A DNA stretch of 48,320 bases from Thermomonas hydrothermalis (GCF_900129205.1 NZ_FQUK01000018.1:1-48320); one strand, 5' to 3'; positions 18,001 to 27,004 are shown, counted from the first letter of the stretch. Made by a program: numbers and translations. The notes: generated by a model from the sequence alone, not told the origin.

Positions 18001-18613
18001 GCTGCATCAGTACTGGCAGGTAATCCTTCAGTTTCTGACAGGTCATGCCAGCCTGGCGCGCCAATCGAACCAGGGCATCGTCCTCGCTGCCCTGGCTGAT
18101 GTAACGCCACAGGTCTTCCTCCAGCTGACGCCGCAATGCCTCGGCATCCACCAGCCGCTGACCACGGAAAGAAGCGCCAGCCGCAAACGGATGCTCGGCC
18201 AGGATACGTGCGCACAGTGCGTGCAGGGTGCCGATCGGAGCGGCATCAAGCTCGGCCAACGCCGTCTGCAAACGCCGTGCATCTTCATCTTTCTGCTGCT
18301 TGCCGGCCTCGCCCTGCCAACGTGCTTCAAGCCAGATACGGTCACTGGCCTGGTGGTCACCCGCAAGCGGGCGCCCGGCCGCCAAGGCCTGCGCCCAGAG
18401 CAGGCGTGCGCGCAGGCGCCCGGCCAGTTCTGCCGCTGCGGCATTGGTGAAGGTGGCCACCACGATCTGCCGCGGCGACAACCCGTATTGCAGCAACAAG
18501 CGCAGGTAGAGCGCGGCAATCGTCCAGGTCTTGCCCGTGCCGGCACTGGCCTCCACCAGGCTGCGTCCGCCCGGCTCCAGGGGCAGGTCGCGCCAGTCCT
18601 GTGTTGCGGTCAT
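15014..18613 (-). CDS. recB: exodeoxyribonuclease V subunit beta (RecB)
   Basis: RecB supplies the 3'-5' helicase and the single nuclease site of RecBCD. The 1199-residue protein begins with the UvrD-type Walker A EASAGTGKT near 21-29, has the VDEFQDTDPVQFSI and MLYVALTRAIHA helicase motifs, and ends with the RecB-family nuclease motif DLVFRYDGRFHLLDYKGN, holding the Asp and DYK catalytic residues about 110 residues from the end. The ATG at 18613 overlaps the recC stop as ATGA. Upstream in-frame sequence is recC in another frame and was excluded. Confidence 0.95.
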   Translation of the reverse strand: MTATQDWRDLPLEPGGRSLVEASAGTGKTWTIAALYLRLLLQYGLSPRQIVVATFTNAAAAELAGRLRARLLWAQALAAGRPLAGDHQASDRIWLEARWQGEAGKQQKDEDARRLQTALAELDAAPIGTLHALCARILAEHPFAAGASFRGQRLVDAEALRRQLEEDLWRYISQGSEDDALVRLARQAGMTCQKLKDYLPVLMQPDVQLDADQDRLDLCALLKDDNLPFLTNLADWVERSRALVNQYANANARLRRDWPVLLDALAAPQEDSRVLECMASLANLASLKTVRKDALSDPGMQALAKEAGQLHEALSRHTWQLELYSQRPQRAFLAAAQRWCQQQLQARLTADGQATFDTLLTSVREALKPHPHSGQRPLADALYAAWPAALVDEFQDTDPVQFSILDAIYRESDGRPRGRLVMIGDPKQAIYRFRGGDVDAYQRASNEVPASDRLILGTNHRSSRAYVEAVNQFYAETGHALAAPGMQTQIHYQPVQPSSRRDATPLCHADGTPVQRPLVLHAGMSETLDEGAALRACAKQIAWALSEAGYRIGDARLQPGDIAVLLPNHQQIARLAALLRARAIPCAVTSPRSVFDSDCADELQLVLHAVLHADDPRALRAALATRLLGGDLATLQALAGGEGDWDAISAQFHHLHDRLLRHGPLALVAALLEQQAARLLATVVGERMLTDLRHLGELLQEAWLTCGSGERLLAWLADQREGVRGGADADASDARLQRLESDAARVQLMTLHASKGLEFGVVYLPLMWKHTGGGARGPRLLTDPHTGQKQLVLSDDGKERVKAQESQERYRMLYVALTRAIHACHVFVPAANGGSGTGKNTDAPITQLPLEKLRHLADDPSARIAWLDGWEPPAVQAGTWRAAATVVRRQARSLPMPRPLPMRHSFSTLVAGARHGIDTEAAAGDETLAEPAMTAPLESPEVVPDSALEALAEVSGIEFGNAIHAVFEHRPAGQPISQAMVLEALREYGVRPRNGDLETLAQVLAGRLQAVLETPLLDTGLRLDALRETDMRAELGFHYMLEGVSLQALRQVCATHGEPDLVPARDQPLLGLMSGKIDLVFRYDGRFHLLDYKGNRLSDPARPNLLDYAPDAIAQAMAASGYRLQALLYTLALERYLRERLGAGYQRARDLGDCWYLFIRAVGLRLPDGTPCGVWRHRFDDALLDAAQAVLGLTLQEVA

Positions 18614-21600
18614 GGGGTGGCCTCCTGTTGCCGATCGCCCTGCATGTGCAGCAGCGCATGCAATGCGTGCGCATCCTGCCGCAGCGCCTCCCACGCCCGC
18701 CCGTCCGGATCCTGCTCGGGATCGCCAAAGACGAGATCGCCTTCCAGCAATTGCGCCCAGCCGGGTGCGTAGTCACGTTCGCCCTGCTGCCTGCCAGAGC
18801 CGAGCCATTGGCTGTTGACCGCATTGCGCTGGGCAGCTTCATTCCCGACGGACTCAGCTTTCAGTAGCGCCGAGGCGGTTTTCGGATAGAGCCAGGACAT
18901 GCCGGCACAGCCTTTACGCCACAGACTCACCAGCTGCCACAGCCGTGCCTGCAGCCCTGCAAGCCATTCCTGACGCAGCGCGGCTGGCGCCTCACAGTAC
19001 GCGGCATCCCACGCGTTGATCTGGCGGGCGAACTCAGGCTCCTCGGCGGCCAGCACGGTCAGCCGCACCGGTATCGGTTGCGTATCGTCCGCATGGTGCA
19101 GCCGCAACAGCGCCCATTGCAGGAACGCTGGCACACACTCCTTGAACGTGAGGTCTTTGGCGGCCTTGAGCGGCTCTTTTTCGTCGCTGGCGCCCGCATT
19201 CGGATACGCAAATACCAGCTGCACACCCTGCTCCGTGCCCTGCAACGGGAACACGGTACGCAGCGTGCCGGCGATCCGCAGTGGCTGATCGGATGACTGT
19301 TCCGGATTCGGCGGAAGCGTCACATCCACCGTCACCACCTGAGCGCCACTGGCGGCACGGGCATCAAACCGACCGTATTGGCGCGCCTTTTCGAGCAGGG
19401 CCGTGACCGCCCTGGCCTCGGCCTGCCAGGCGGCAAGGCCCGCCGCGCCAGGTGGCAACACGTCGCCATAACGCACCCAGTCCGGCATCTGGCCATCCCA
19501 GTGCCAGTCCGGATCGGCGCATGCACGCGGGAGCGCCTGTTGCAGGAACACCCGCCGTGCAACCGTATGCAGCCGCTCGACCTGGTCCAACGGCTCGTGC
19601 TCGCGCAGTAGCCCCTGCGTATCCAGGCCATCCAGCGTCAACTGCAACTGATCGCGCAGCAGGCTCTCGGCAGGATTTTTGAAAAACCGCTCAAGCATGG
19701 CCAATGGCACCCGTTCCGGCAGCGGCGGCAGCGGCAGGGGCGCACCCGCACGCAACCGCGGCAGAGGTTGGTCGCCGTCCCCCTGCATCGCCGCCAGCGC
19801 CTGCGAGTAGGAAAACAACGCCGGATGGCGGCCATCGAAATAGCGTGCGTCGAACGGTTGCAAGGGATGCCGGACGAGCCACGGGCGCGGCGCCTGCTCA
19901 TCATCCGGGGCGATCCCGGCATGCGCATCCAGCTCGGCCAGCAGCTCCGCCAATGGCGCCGCGGGGTTACGCGGCTTGCCGTCGCGCACACCCTGGCCGA
20001 GGTAGGACAGGTGCAGGCGATCACGTGCCGACATCACCGTTTCCAGGAACAGGTAGCGGTCATCGCTGATCACGTCGCGGTCGCCCAGCCGTGGCAGGTG
20101 CGCCATCAGATCGATACCGCCGTCGGCCACCCGCCTGGGAAAGTCGCCCTCATTCAGCCCCAACACGCACACCACCCGGAATGGAATGGCCCGCTGCGGC
20201 ACCATGCCGCAGAAGGTGACGCCGCCCAGCAAGAACGGCTGTCGTTCCGGCACGGCGTCCAACCGCTCCAGCAGCACCTCACGGACCACCGCCAGGGGCA
20301 GCAGCGGATCCTCGCCATTGCGGGCGGGCTCATCTCTCAACCCGGCGATGGCGCGGTGCACCTGCGCAAGCGCGGCCTGTGCCTCGGCATCCTGTGGATC
20401 GACGCGCAGCAACGCATCGACCCGTTCCCGCAACAGCTCAGCCCAGTCGCTGGCGCGCTGCTCAAGCTGCGCCAATCCGCGCCAGGTCTGCAGCTCGGCC
20501 AGCAATCGGCTCAGGCCGCCAAGCGCGGCGGCGTCGGGCCCGTCCACCCCGGTCACTGGCAGGCAGGCGCTGCCGTCGGCCAGCCGTAATGCCTGCGGAT
20601 CGTCGGTGTCGTCCGCACCCCCCATCACATAGCCGGCCAGCAGCCGCTCCATCGCCCAGGCGAAGCTGTACTCGGGCACGGCCGGCAGGCCGAGATCGGC
20701 TTTGTGGCCGGCATCCAGCGCCCAAGCGGCGCCGCTTGCACGCAGCCACTCCAGCAATGTCTGCACCGATTCCAGGGCCAGCCCAAGCCCCCGGCGCACG
20801 GCATCCACGTCCAGCAGATCGGCCACCTCAGGCAGGGTGATGCGCCGGTTGCCGATCGCCAGCAAGCGTTCGAACACCATCCGCAGCGGATGCGTGCCAG
20901 CCACCGGCACATCCGCCAAGTGATAGGGCAACAGACGCTCGCGCGCCGAGCCAGGCTCGCCGAACACCGCCGGAATCAAGGGCAGATAGGCCCGGATGTC
21001 GGGCGCCATCACCACCATCTCGCCCGGGGTCAGGCTTGGACCCTGCGCCAGCGCATCGAGCAGGGCGTCGCGCAACACTTCAAGTTCGCGCAGCCGGGTG
21101 TGGCAGGCATGGATGCGCAGGCTGGCATCGGCGGCGGCCTGCGGGGCCTGCACATCTTCCGCCATGAACTCGGGTTGCAGACGACGGATGCTCTCCTGCA
21201 AGCGCTGCAGGCGGTTGCCTGGTGGCGCTTCGACGTTGTCCTGAAAGTGGCGAATGTCCTCACGCAGCTCGCCATCGACCAGGGCCGCAAAAAAATGCTG
21301 CCCCAGCCGCCCCCAGCGCGCCAGCAGTGGATGCCCCACATCCTGGCCGCTGCTGACGTCGCCGGCGCGCAGGCGGGCGTCCTCGTCCGCACGGAAGCGC
21401 TGCCAATCGCGGGTATCCGGCAGCACCCACCCATCCCTCTGGACATGCGTCACCCGCAACCCGCCCCAGTATTCGCGACAGGGATCGGGCACATAGAGCA
21501 GCACCGGGGCATGGCGGGCATAGGCCTGCAGCACCGCAAGTTCCGCCGGTGGTAAGTGCGACAGGCCAAACACATGCAGCGGCGGCAGTGCCTCGGCTGA

Positions 21601-22257
21601 GGCCCGCAAAGCGGTTTCCAATGCACCGACCAGCCGCGCGCGATGCTCGCCCAGCGCCGTTGCCGCAGAACGCCACAACGGCGCAAGACAGCCCGCCTCG
21701 AGCTCACGCAATGCCGGATCTTCGCTGCGGGCGGTCGCAAACGTGGTCTTGCCGGCCTCCCAGGCCAGCAGCCAATCGCCACGGTAGGCCAGGTATTGCG
21801 AGTACACCCGCGCCAGCCGATCGGCCAGCTGGAACCGCCGCAAAGCGCGCAGCTCGGGGGCTTGACTGCTGTCGAGATAGGCCAGCACCCGCGGGTCGTC
21901 CAGCCCATGGCGCTGCGGTTGCTCCAGCAGGGCATACAGGGTCCAGCGCAGATGCGCGCGCCGGTACTGCGGCAAGGCCACGGCGCGCGCACCCAATAGC
22001 CGGCTGGCCAGCGTATCCAGCCAGGCACTGGGCAGGATCACATCGAGATTGGCGACGATCCGCCCCGGCCCCACCTGCCGCGCCAGCGCGCCGGTCAGCC
22101 ATTGCTTCATGCCGGGATGCGCCGCCACCACCGTCTGCGGCGCCAGGGGCTGCGCGGGACGGGTCTGATCGAGCAGGGTCAGCAGGGGGCCCAGCAGGGC
22201 CTCCAGCCGACTGGCGCGGATCAGGATCAGGCCATGTTCGGGTGTGTCTGCGGGCAT
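18610..22257 (-). CDS. recC: exodeoxyribonuclease V subunit gamma (RecC)
   Basis: RecC holds the RecBCD complex together, splits the strands and scans for Chi. At 1215 residues it matches the family's usual ~1120-1200. Typical RecC segments are visible: LVRHPLQPF, the GRHPALFSYSQALAAM stretch and the N-terminal ANLDVILPSAWLD. The ATG at 22257 is preceded by GGGAGGGG at good spacing; an in-frame TTG at 22365 was rejected for lack of a ribosome site. It heads recC-recB-recD, with no ptrA between recC and recB as there is in E. coli. A GC hairpin upstream separates it from the ubi genes. Confidence 0.93.
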   Translation of the reverse strand: MPADTPEHGLILIRASRLEALLGPLLTLLDQTRPAQPLAPQTVVAAHPGMKQWLTGALARQVGPGRIVANLDVILPSAWLDTLASRLLGARAVALPQYRRAHLRWTLYALLEQPQRHGLDDPRVLAYLDSSQAPELRALRRFQLADRLARVYSQYLAYRGDWLLAWEAGKTTFATARSEDPALRELEAGCLAPLWRSAATALGEHRARLVGALETALRASAEALPPLHVFGLSHLPPAELAVLQAYARHAPVLLYVPDPCREYWGGLRVTHVQRDGWVLPDTRDWQRFRADEDARLRAGDVSSGQDVGHPLLARWGRLGQHFFAALVDGELREDIRHFQDNVEAPPGNRLQRLQESIRRLQPEFMAEDVQAPQAAADASLRIHACHTRLRELEVLRDALLDALAQGPSLTPGEMVVMAPDIRAYLPLIPAVFGEPGSARERLLPYHLADVPVAGTHPLRMVFERLLAIGNRRITLPEVADLLDVDAVRRGLGLALESVQTLLEWLRASGAAWALDAGHKADLGLPAVPEYSFAWAMERLLAGYVMGGADDTDDPQALRLADGSACLPVTGVDGPDAAALGGLSRLLAELQTWRGLAQLEQRASDWAELLRERVDALLRVDPQDAEAQAALAQVHRAIAGLRDEPARNGEDPLLPLAVVREVLLERLDAVPERQPFLLGGVTFCGMVPQRAIPFRVVCVLGLNEGDFPRRVADGGIDLMAHLPRLGDRDVISDDRYLFLETVMSARDRLHLSYLGQGVRDGKPRNPAAPLAELLAELDAHAGIAPDDEQAPRPWLVRHPLQPFDARYFDGRHPALFSYSQALAAMQGDGDQPLPRLRAGAPLPLPPLPERVPLAMLERFFKNPAESLLRDQLQLTLDGLDTQGLLREHEPLDQVERLHTVARRVFLQQALPRACADPDWHWDGQMPDWVRYGDVLPPGAAGLAAWQAEARAVTALLEKARQYGRFDARAASGAQVVTVDVTLPPNPEQSSDQPLRIAGTLRTVFPLQGTEQGVQLVFAYPNAGASDEKEPLKAAKDLTFKECVPAFLQWALLRLHHADDTQPIPVRLTVLAAEEPEFARQINAWDAAYCEAPAALRQEWLAGLQARLWQLVSLWRKGCAGMSWLYPKTASALLKAESVGNEAAQRNAVNSQWLGSGRQQGERDYAPGWAQLLEGDLVFGDPEQDPDGRAWEALRQDAHALHALLHMQGDRQQEATP

Positions 22258-22327
22258 GCGCGGCCCCTCCCTGTGCGGTGTCGTCCTTAGCTGTGTCCGG
22301 CGGGCGTCAGGCCCCCCGATGTCCGCA

Positions 22328-22345
22328 CGCGCCGGCCCCGGCGCG
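22328..22345 (-). terminator. hairpin between the ubi pair and recC
   Basis: CGCGCCGG and CCGGCGCG pair perfectly across a 2-base centre, 54 bp after the second hydroxylase gene ends. No T-tract follows. It may end or attenuate read-through into recCBD, which starts 71 bp further on. Confidence 0.4.
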
Positions 22346-22398
22346 ACGGCCCGGCCAGCATACAAAGCCCGCGTCTCAGCCGCTGCGACTCGACCGGT

Positions 22399-23601
22399 TC
22401 AGACGCCGGCGGCGTGCCGCCACAGCGCATGCACCACCGGTGGCAGCCGGCCGACCAACCCCAGTGCCGGCCCGCGCAGCAGGGTCGGCAGCAGGGCATC
22501 GTTGCTGAATACCCGGTTGATCGTCTCAAAGGCGTATGCGCCAACCGCGTTTTCGCTGCGCCGCTGGCGTGCCCAGCGTGCTAGCCGGGCCAGCGACAGG
22601 GCGCCGGCATCCCTGGCCTGCGCCTCTGCCAGCAGCGACTTCAGGGCGGCGACATCGCGCAGACCGTGATTGACCCCCTGCCCCGCCAACGGATGCATCA
22701 CGTGGGCGGCATCCCCGACCAGCAAAACCCGACCGTGCAGCTGGGTGTCTGCCAGCATGCGCCGCAACGGGAAGGCTGCCCGCGGCGACTGCAGGGTGAA
22801 CTCGCCCAGCTCGCCCCCAAACGCGGTGGTCAAGGCCTGCGCAAATGCCGACTCCGGCTCGGCCAGCCGCTGTTGCGCTTCGTCATCGGGCAGGGTCCAC
22901 ACGATCGAACCAAGCCGGCCGCGCAAGACGGGATCCGCATCGTCATGGAACGGCAGCAAGGCCACCGGCCCGGTCGGCAGGAAGCGTTGCCAGCACGTCT
23001 GCGCATGCGGGCGGGTGCTGCTGACGAACGCCACCACACCCTGTTGCTGATAGTCCCGGCCCTGCACACCGACCCCGGCCAGCTGGCGTAGCGCCGACTG
23101 CGCCCCATCAGCAGCGATGGCCAGCCGCGCCTCCAGTGTGCCGCCGTCGTCCAACTCCAGCCGTACCCCGCTGTCGTCCTGATCCAGCGCAGTCACCCGC
23201 GTCGGACAGTGCACCCGCACACCCGCGCCCGGCAGCGCCGCCCAGAGCGTGTCCACCAGCAGGCTGTTCTCGACGATCCAGCCCAGCTGCGGCTGCCCCA
23301 GGGCATCGGCAGCAAACACCAGCGGCTGGCCGCCACCCGCATCCCAGATGCGCATGCCGCGATACGGTTGTACCCGCGCGGCGACAACGGCCGGCCAGAC
23401 CCCCAGTGCCTCGAACAGCGCGGCATTGTCGGGCGCGAAGGCGAACACGCGCAGATCGCGGGCGTCACGCTGCCAGGGGGCCGGCGTGCGTGCCTCCACC
23501 AGCGCCACCTGCCAGCCGCTTCGGGCCAGCATCAGGGCCGCCGCAGCCCCGACCACGCCACCGCCTACCACGACTGCATCCAGTCGTCCGCGCCGACTCA
23601 T
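22399..23601 (-). CDS. FAD-dependent ubiquinone-type hydroxylase (UbiF/UbiI/VisC class)
   Basis: The 400-residue flavoprotein monooxygenase has the N-terminal dinucleotide motif VVVGGGVVGAAAA (GxGxxG), the middle DG motif IAADGAQSALRQ, and the C-terminal FAD motif LVGDAAHVMHPLAGQGVNHGL. These mark the UbiH/F/I family that hydroxylates the ubiquinone ring. Which ring position it modifies cannot be assigned from sequence alone. The ATG at 23601 has AAGGAGG just upstream and overlaps the ubiH stop (ATGA). The tandem arrangement with ubiH supports a ubiquinone role. Confidence 0.85.
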   Translation of the reverse strand: MSRRGRLDAVVVGGGVVGAAAALMLARSGWQVALVEARTPAPWQRDARDLRVFAFAPDNAALFEALGVWPAVVAARVQPYRGMRIWDAGGGQPLVFAADALGQPQLGWIVENSLLVDTLWAALPGAGVRVHCPTRVTALDQDDSGVRLELDDGGTLEARLAIAADGAQSALRQLAGVGVQGRDYQQQGVVAFVSSTRPHAQTCWQRFLPTGPVALLPFHDDADPVLRGRLGSIVWTLPDDEAQQRLAEPESAFAQALTTAFGGELGEFTLQSPRAAFPLRRMLADTQLHGRVLLVGDAAHVMHPLAGQGVNHGLRDVAALKSLLAEAQARDAGALSLARLARWARQRRSENAVGAYAFETINRVFSNDALLPTLLRGPALGLVGRLPPVVHALWRHAAGV

Positions 23602-24830
23602 GCAACCTCCTTGCGACACAGGGCGGGGACATCGCCGCGATAGCCCATCGCCCCGCCGACCAGCCAGCCCTGCAGCCAGCCGACCCCATCCCCGGCGACC
23701 AGCCCGAGGCTGCGCAGCGGGCGCAGCAGCGACGACGGATTGGCCGTCAGTCGGGCCAGCCCGTCGGAAAACGCCAGCGTGCGCTGGCGGTCCTCGGCTC
23801 GCCGCCTGACATGGCGCTCGAGGACATCCACGGCGCCGGGATCGGCGGGCGAGTCGGCGATGCACTCGGCCAGGGTCAGGGCATCGCGCAGCCCCAGATT
23901 GAACCCCTGCGCCCCCAGTGGATGAATGGCCTGGGCGGCATTGCCCACCAGCACGGCGCGTTCAGTGGTCAAGCCGGTGGCGACGCTGCGCTGCAAGGGA
24001 TAGGCGCTGCGCGGCCCCACCGCCAGAAAACGCCCGGCGCGCCACCCGAAGTGGTCCTGCACACGGGCTAGAAACGCGGCATCCTCCAGCCCCGCCACCG
24101 CGGCCGCCGCATCGGCAGACACCGCATGCACCAGACCGTAATGCCCATCACCACGCGGTAGCAGTGCAGTCGGGCCGTGGTCGGTCAGGCGTTCGTAGGC
24201 GGTGCCGTCGGGGGGCTGCCGGGTCTGCAGCCGGGCCACGAACAGGGTCTGCCCGTAGTCGTGCCGCTCCACCGCAATCCCCAGTGCAGCGCGCAGCGCG
24301 CTGTCGGCGCCATCGGCCGCCACCAGCAGCCGGGCCTGCAACGTCTGCTCGCCCGTGTCGGTGCTGATCCGCACCGCACGCCGCCCGGCTGGCGCCTCGC
24401 CCAGCCCGACAAAACGGGCCGGCCGGTAGCGGGTCAGGTGCGTAAGCTGGGTCAGGCGCGCGTCCAGCGCCTGGCCGAAATCCCGCGCCACCACCACCAG
24501 ACCAAATGCCTCGCGCCCATAGTCCCGGGCATTGAGCCAGATCCGTCCGAAGTCGCCGACACGGCTGATGTGGATGCGCCGGATCTGGCCGGCCGGGGCA
24601 CGCAGCAGCGGCAACACACCCAGGGCCTTGAGGGCATTGACGGTGGCCTCGGCAAAACTGAGGTTGCGCTGATCGAACACCGGTGGCAACGCATCGGCCG
24701 GCGCCATTTCGACCAACCCGACATCGAGCCCCAACGGCTCCAGGGCAATGGCCAAGCTGGCACCGACCAACCCGCCACCAATGATCAGGACATCATGAAC
24801 CGGGCACGACGTGGGGGAAGGCATAGGCAT
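23598..24830 (-). CDS. ubiH: 2-octaprenyl-6-methoxyphenol hydroxylase
   Basis: This FAD monooxygenase of ubiquinone synthesis is the first of two paralogous hydroxylases in tandem. The 410-residue protein has VLIIGGGLVGASLA near the N-terminus, VAADGADSALR in the middle and the UbiH-type C-terminal motif VGNAAQAIHPLGAQGFNLGLRD. The segment FDQRNLSFAEATVNALKALG is also typical of UbiH. It is divergent from the DUF6580 gene with only 42 bp between start codons, so the promoters must overlap one another or the coding ends. Confidence 0.88.
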   Translation of the reverse strand: MPMPSPTSCPVHDVLIIGGGLVGASLAIALEPLGLDVGLVEMAPADALPPVFDQRNLSFAEATVNALKALGVLPLLRAPAGQIRRIHISRVGDFGRIWLNARDYGREAFGLVVVARDFGQALDARLTQLTHLTRYRPARFVGLGEAPAGRRAVRISTDTGEQTLQARLLVAADGADSALRAALGIAVERHDYGQTLFVARLQTRQPPDGTAYERLTDHGPTALLPRGDGHYGLVHAVSADAAAAVAGLEDAAFLARVQDHFGWRAGRFLAVGPRSAYPLQRSVATGLTTERAVLVGNAAQAIHPLGAQGFNLGLRDALTLAECIADSPADPGAVDVLERHVRRRAEDRQRTLAFSDGLARLTANPSSLLRPLRSLGLVAGDGVGWLQGWLVGGAMGYRGDVPALCRKEVA

Positions 24831-24872
24831 TGCGCTATGCTAACGGCTCCAACGCTGCAACGTCTTCCCGTC

Positions 24873-25442
24873 ATGAACCGCATTGCGTCCCTGCTGCCCG
24901 CTGGCCCGCTGCTGCTTTCCCTGCTGATCGTGATCGCCGCCCTCAGCCGGCTGCTGCCGCACCCGCCCAACTTCTCCCCGGTCGAAGCCGTCGCCCTGTT
25001 TGGTGGCGCTTATTTCGCCCGCCGGCAGTGGGCGCTGCTGGTGCCACTGGCGGCGATGTTCCTCTCCGATCTGGCGCTGGGCCTGATCAACGGCGGCCTG
25101 TACTGGGAGTACTTCAGCAGCGCCGGCTTCCTGCTGGTGTATGCCTGCATCGCACTGACTGGCGTGCTGGGCTTTGGCCTGCGCGGCAAGGTCAGCGCAG
25201 GTCGCGTGCTGGGCTATTCGCTGGCCGGCGCCGTGCTGTTCTTCCTGGTCACCAACTTCGGTGTATGGGCCACCGGCACCCTGTATCCGCACACGGCCGC
25301 CGGCCTGCTCGCCGCCTACGTGGCGGGCATCCCATTCTTCCAGTGGACCGTGCTGGGTACCCTGTTCTACGCCGCGCTGCTGTTCGGTGGCTTTGAACTA
25401 CTGCGTCGCCGTGTGCCGGCGCTGCGCGCCCAGACCGCCTGA
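24873..25442 (+). CDS. DUF6580-type six-helix membrane protein
   Basis: The 189-residue integral membrane protein has about six hydrophobic helices and the block PHPPNFSPVEAVALFGGAYF near 29-48, which I associate with DUF6580 putative transport proteins. Size and topology resemble the substrate-binding (S) components of ECF vitamin transporters, but no ECF ATPase or T component is nearby. Its stop overlaps the start of a cobalamin adenosyltransferase (TGATG), suggesting a shared pathway; a role in corrinoid or cobalt uptake is inference only. An in-frame ATG at 24837 would add 12 residues. Confidence 0.75.
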   Translation: MNRIASLLPAGPLLLSLLIVIAALSRLLPHPPNFSPVEAVALFGGAYFARRQWALLVPLAAMFLSDLALGLINGGLYWEYFSSAGFLLVYACIALTGVLGFGLRGKVSAGRVLGYSLAGAVLFFLVTNFGVWATGTLYPHTAAGLLAAYVAGIPFFQWTVLGTLFYAALLFGGFELLRRRVPALRAQTA

Positions 25443-25993
25443 TGGGCAACCGTCTCAGCAAGATCTACACCCGCACCGGGGATGACGGTAGCACCGGCCT
25501 GGGTGATGGCTCGCGTGTCGGTAAGGATTCGGCACGGGTGGAAGCCTACGGCACGGTGGACGAGGCCAACTCGTGCATCGGCCTGCTGCTGGCAACCGAC
25601 GTACCGGACGACATCCGCACGCTGCTGACCCGGATCCAGCACCAGCTGTTCGACCTCGGCGGCGAGCTGTGCATCCCCGGCCATGCCGCCATCTTCGATG
25701 CCGACATTGAGGCGCTGGAGGCCCAGCTGGATCACTACAACGCCGGCCTGCCACCGCTGCAGGAGTTCATCCTGCCCGGTGGCGGCGAAGCCGCCGCGCG
25801 CTGCCATGTCGCACGCACGGTCGTCCGCCGCGCCGAACGCGCCACGGTAGCGCTGGCCCGGCTGGAACCGCTGCGGCCGCAGCCGGTGCGCTACCTCAAT
25901 CGCCTCTCCGACCTGCTGTTCGTGCTGGCCCGGGTACTGGCCCGTGCCAGCGGGCATGGCGAAACCCTGTGGCAACACGAACGCCGCAAATGA
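25442..25993 (+). CDS. PduO-type ATP:cob(I)alamin adenosyltransferase
   Basis: This enzyme transfers the adenosyl group of ATP to cob(I)alamin, making coenzyme B12. The 183-residue protein has the PduO N-terminal signature IYTRTGDDGSTGLGDGSRV near 8-26, then EAYGTVDEANSCIG, and the C-terminal RRAERATVAL and YLNRLSDLLFVLAR helices. ATG at 25442 shares its A with the stop of the DUF6580 gene. No corrin synthesis genes are nearby, so it probably acts on imported corrinoid. Confidence 0.92.
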   Translation: MGNRLSKIYTRTGDDGSTGLGDGSRVGKDSARVEAYGTVDEANSCIGLLLATDVPDDIRTLLTRIQHQLFDLGGELCIPGHAAIFDADIEALEAQLDHYNAGLPPLQEFILPGGGEAAARCHVARTVVRRAERATVALARLEPLRPQPVRYLNRLSDLLFVLARVLARASGHGETLWQHERRK

Positions 25994-26015
25994 GCCGCGC
26001 CGGCGGCTACCTGAC

Positions 26016-26930
26016 GTGATCCGCGCCTACACCCATCCCGCCTGCCTGCAGCACGACCCCGGCCCTGGTCATGCCGAGCGCAGCGAACGCCTGCGCGTGG
26101 TGTTGCAGGCCCTGGAGCGCGCCCTGCCCGATCTGGACTGGCACCAGGCCCCGCGCGCCAGCCGTGGCCAGCTGCTTCGTGTCCACACCGAGTCGCTGCT
26201 ACAGACGGTGCTGGATACCCGGCCGCAGCAGCGCATTGACCTGGACGCCGACACCCGCCTTGGGCCCGGCTCCGCTGAGGCCGCCCTGCGCGCCGCGGGT
26301 GCCGGCATCGCCGCGGTCGATGCGGTTTTGCATGGTCATGTGCAGCGCGCTTTTTGCGCGGTGCGCCCGCCCGGACACCACGCCACTGCCGCCAGCGCCA
26401 TGGGCTTTTGCCTGTTCAACAACGTGGCCGTCGCCGCCGCGCATGCCCTCGATGCGCACGGCCTGGAGCGGGTGGTGATCGCCGATTTCGACGTCCACCA
26501 CGGCAACGGCACCCAGGCCATCTTCGCCAACGATCCGCGCGTGCGCTACGTCAGCACGCATCAGTGGCCGCTGTATCCCGATACCGGCGCACGCAACGAG
26601 ACCGGCTGCGGCAACATCGCCAACGTTCCGCTGCCACCGGGCACCACTGGTGCCGCATTCCTGGCCGCCTGGCAGGAGACACTGCTGCCCTTCCTGGATG
26701 CCTTCCGGCCGCAACTGGTGCTGATTTCGGCCGGTTTTGATGGCCACCGGCTGGATCCGCTGGCGCAGTGGGCCCTGGAGGCCGAGGACTATGCGCGGCT
26801 GACCCGCGCCCTGGTGGCTGTGGCCGATCGCCACGCTGGCGGCCGGGTAGTGTCCCTGCTGGAAGGCGGCTATCACCTGCAGGCGTTGGCCGAGTCCTGC
26901 GTGGCCCACGTGCAGGCGCTGGTCTTCTGA
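26016..26930 (+). CDS. histone deacetylase-like zinc amidohydrolase
   Basis: The 304-residue protein belongs to the arginase/deacetylase fold (AcuC/acetylpolyamine amidohydrolase type). Visible catalytic features: the HH pair at 121-122 in RPPGHHA, zinc ligands D159 and H161 in DFDVHHGNG, the second Asp in SAGFDGHRLDP, and the catalytic Tyr in LEGGYHL. The substrate is unknown; bacterial homologues deacetylate acetyl-lysine, polyamines or acetoin-related compounds. A GTG start at 26016 is chosen because it begins the conserved IRAYTHPAC segment; the ribosome site is weak. It follows the adenosyltransferase by 22 bp. Confidence 0.88.
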   Translation: MIRAYTHPACLQHDPGPGHAERSERLRVVLQALERALPDLDWHQAPRASRGQLLRVHTESLLQTVLDTRPQQRIDLDADTRLGPGSAEAALRAAGAGIAAVDAVLHGHVQRAFCAVRPPGHHATAASAMGFCLFNNVAVAAAHALDAHGLERVVIADFDVHHGNGTQAIFANDPRVRYVSTHQWPLYPDTGARNETGCGNIANVPLPPGTTGAAFLAAWQETLLPFLDAFRPQLVLISAGFDGHRLDPLAQWALEAEDYARLTRALVAVADRHAGGRVVSLLEGGYHLQALAESCVAHVQALVF

Positions 26931-27004
26931 CGCGTTCCGGTTTGCCGGCCTCGACCGCTTCCGGCAAGCTTGTCGCCCTGTTCCCCCGTTGCTCCGGATC
27001 CCCC

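Noticed and set aside
22258-22365. TTG start that would lengthen RecC by 36 residues.
   Set aside because: No ribosome site there, a GC hairpin lies inside it, and ATG 22257 has GGGAGGGG at proper spacing.
24177-24872. In-frame upstream extension of the DUF6580 gene by over 230 codons.
   Set aside because: It lies antisense to ubiH and reads as low-complexity sequence; the membrane protein starts naturally at 24873 (or 24837).
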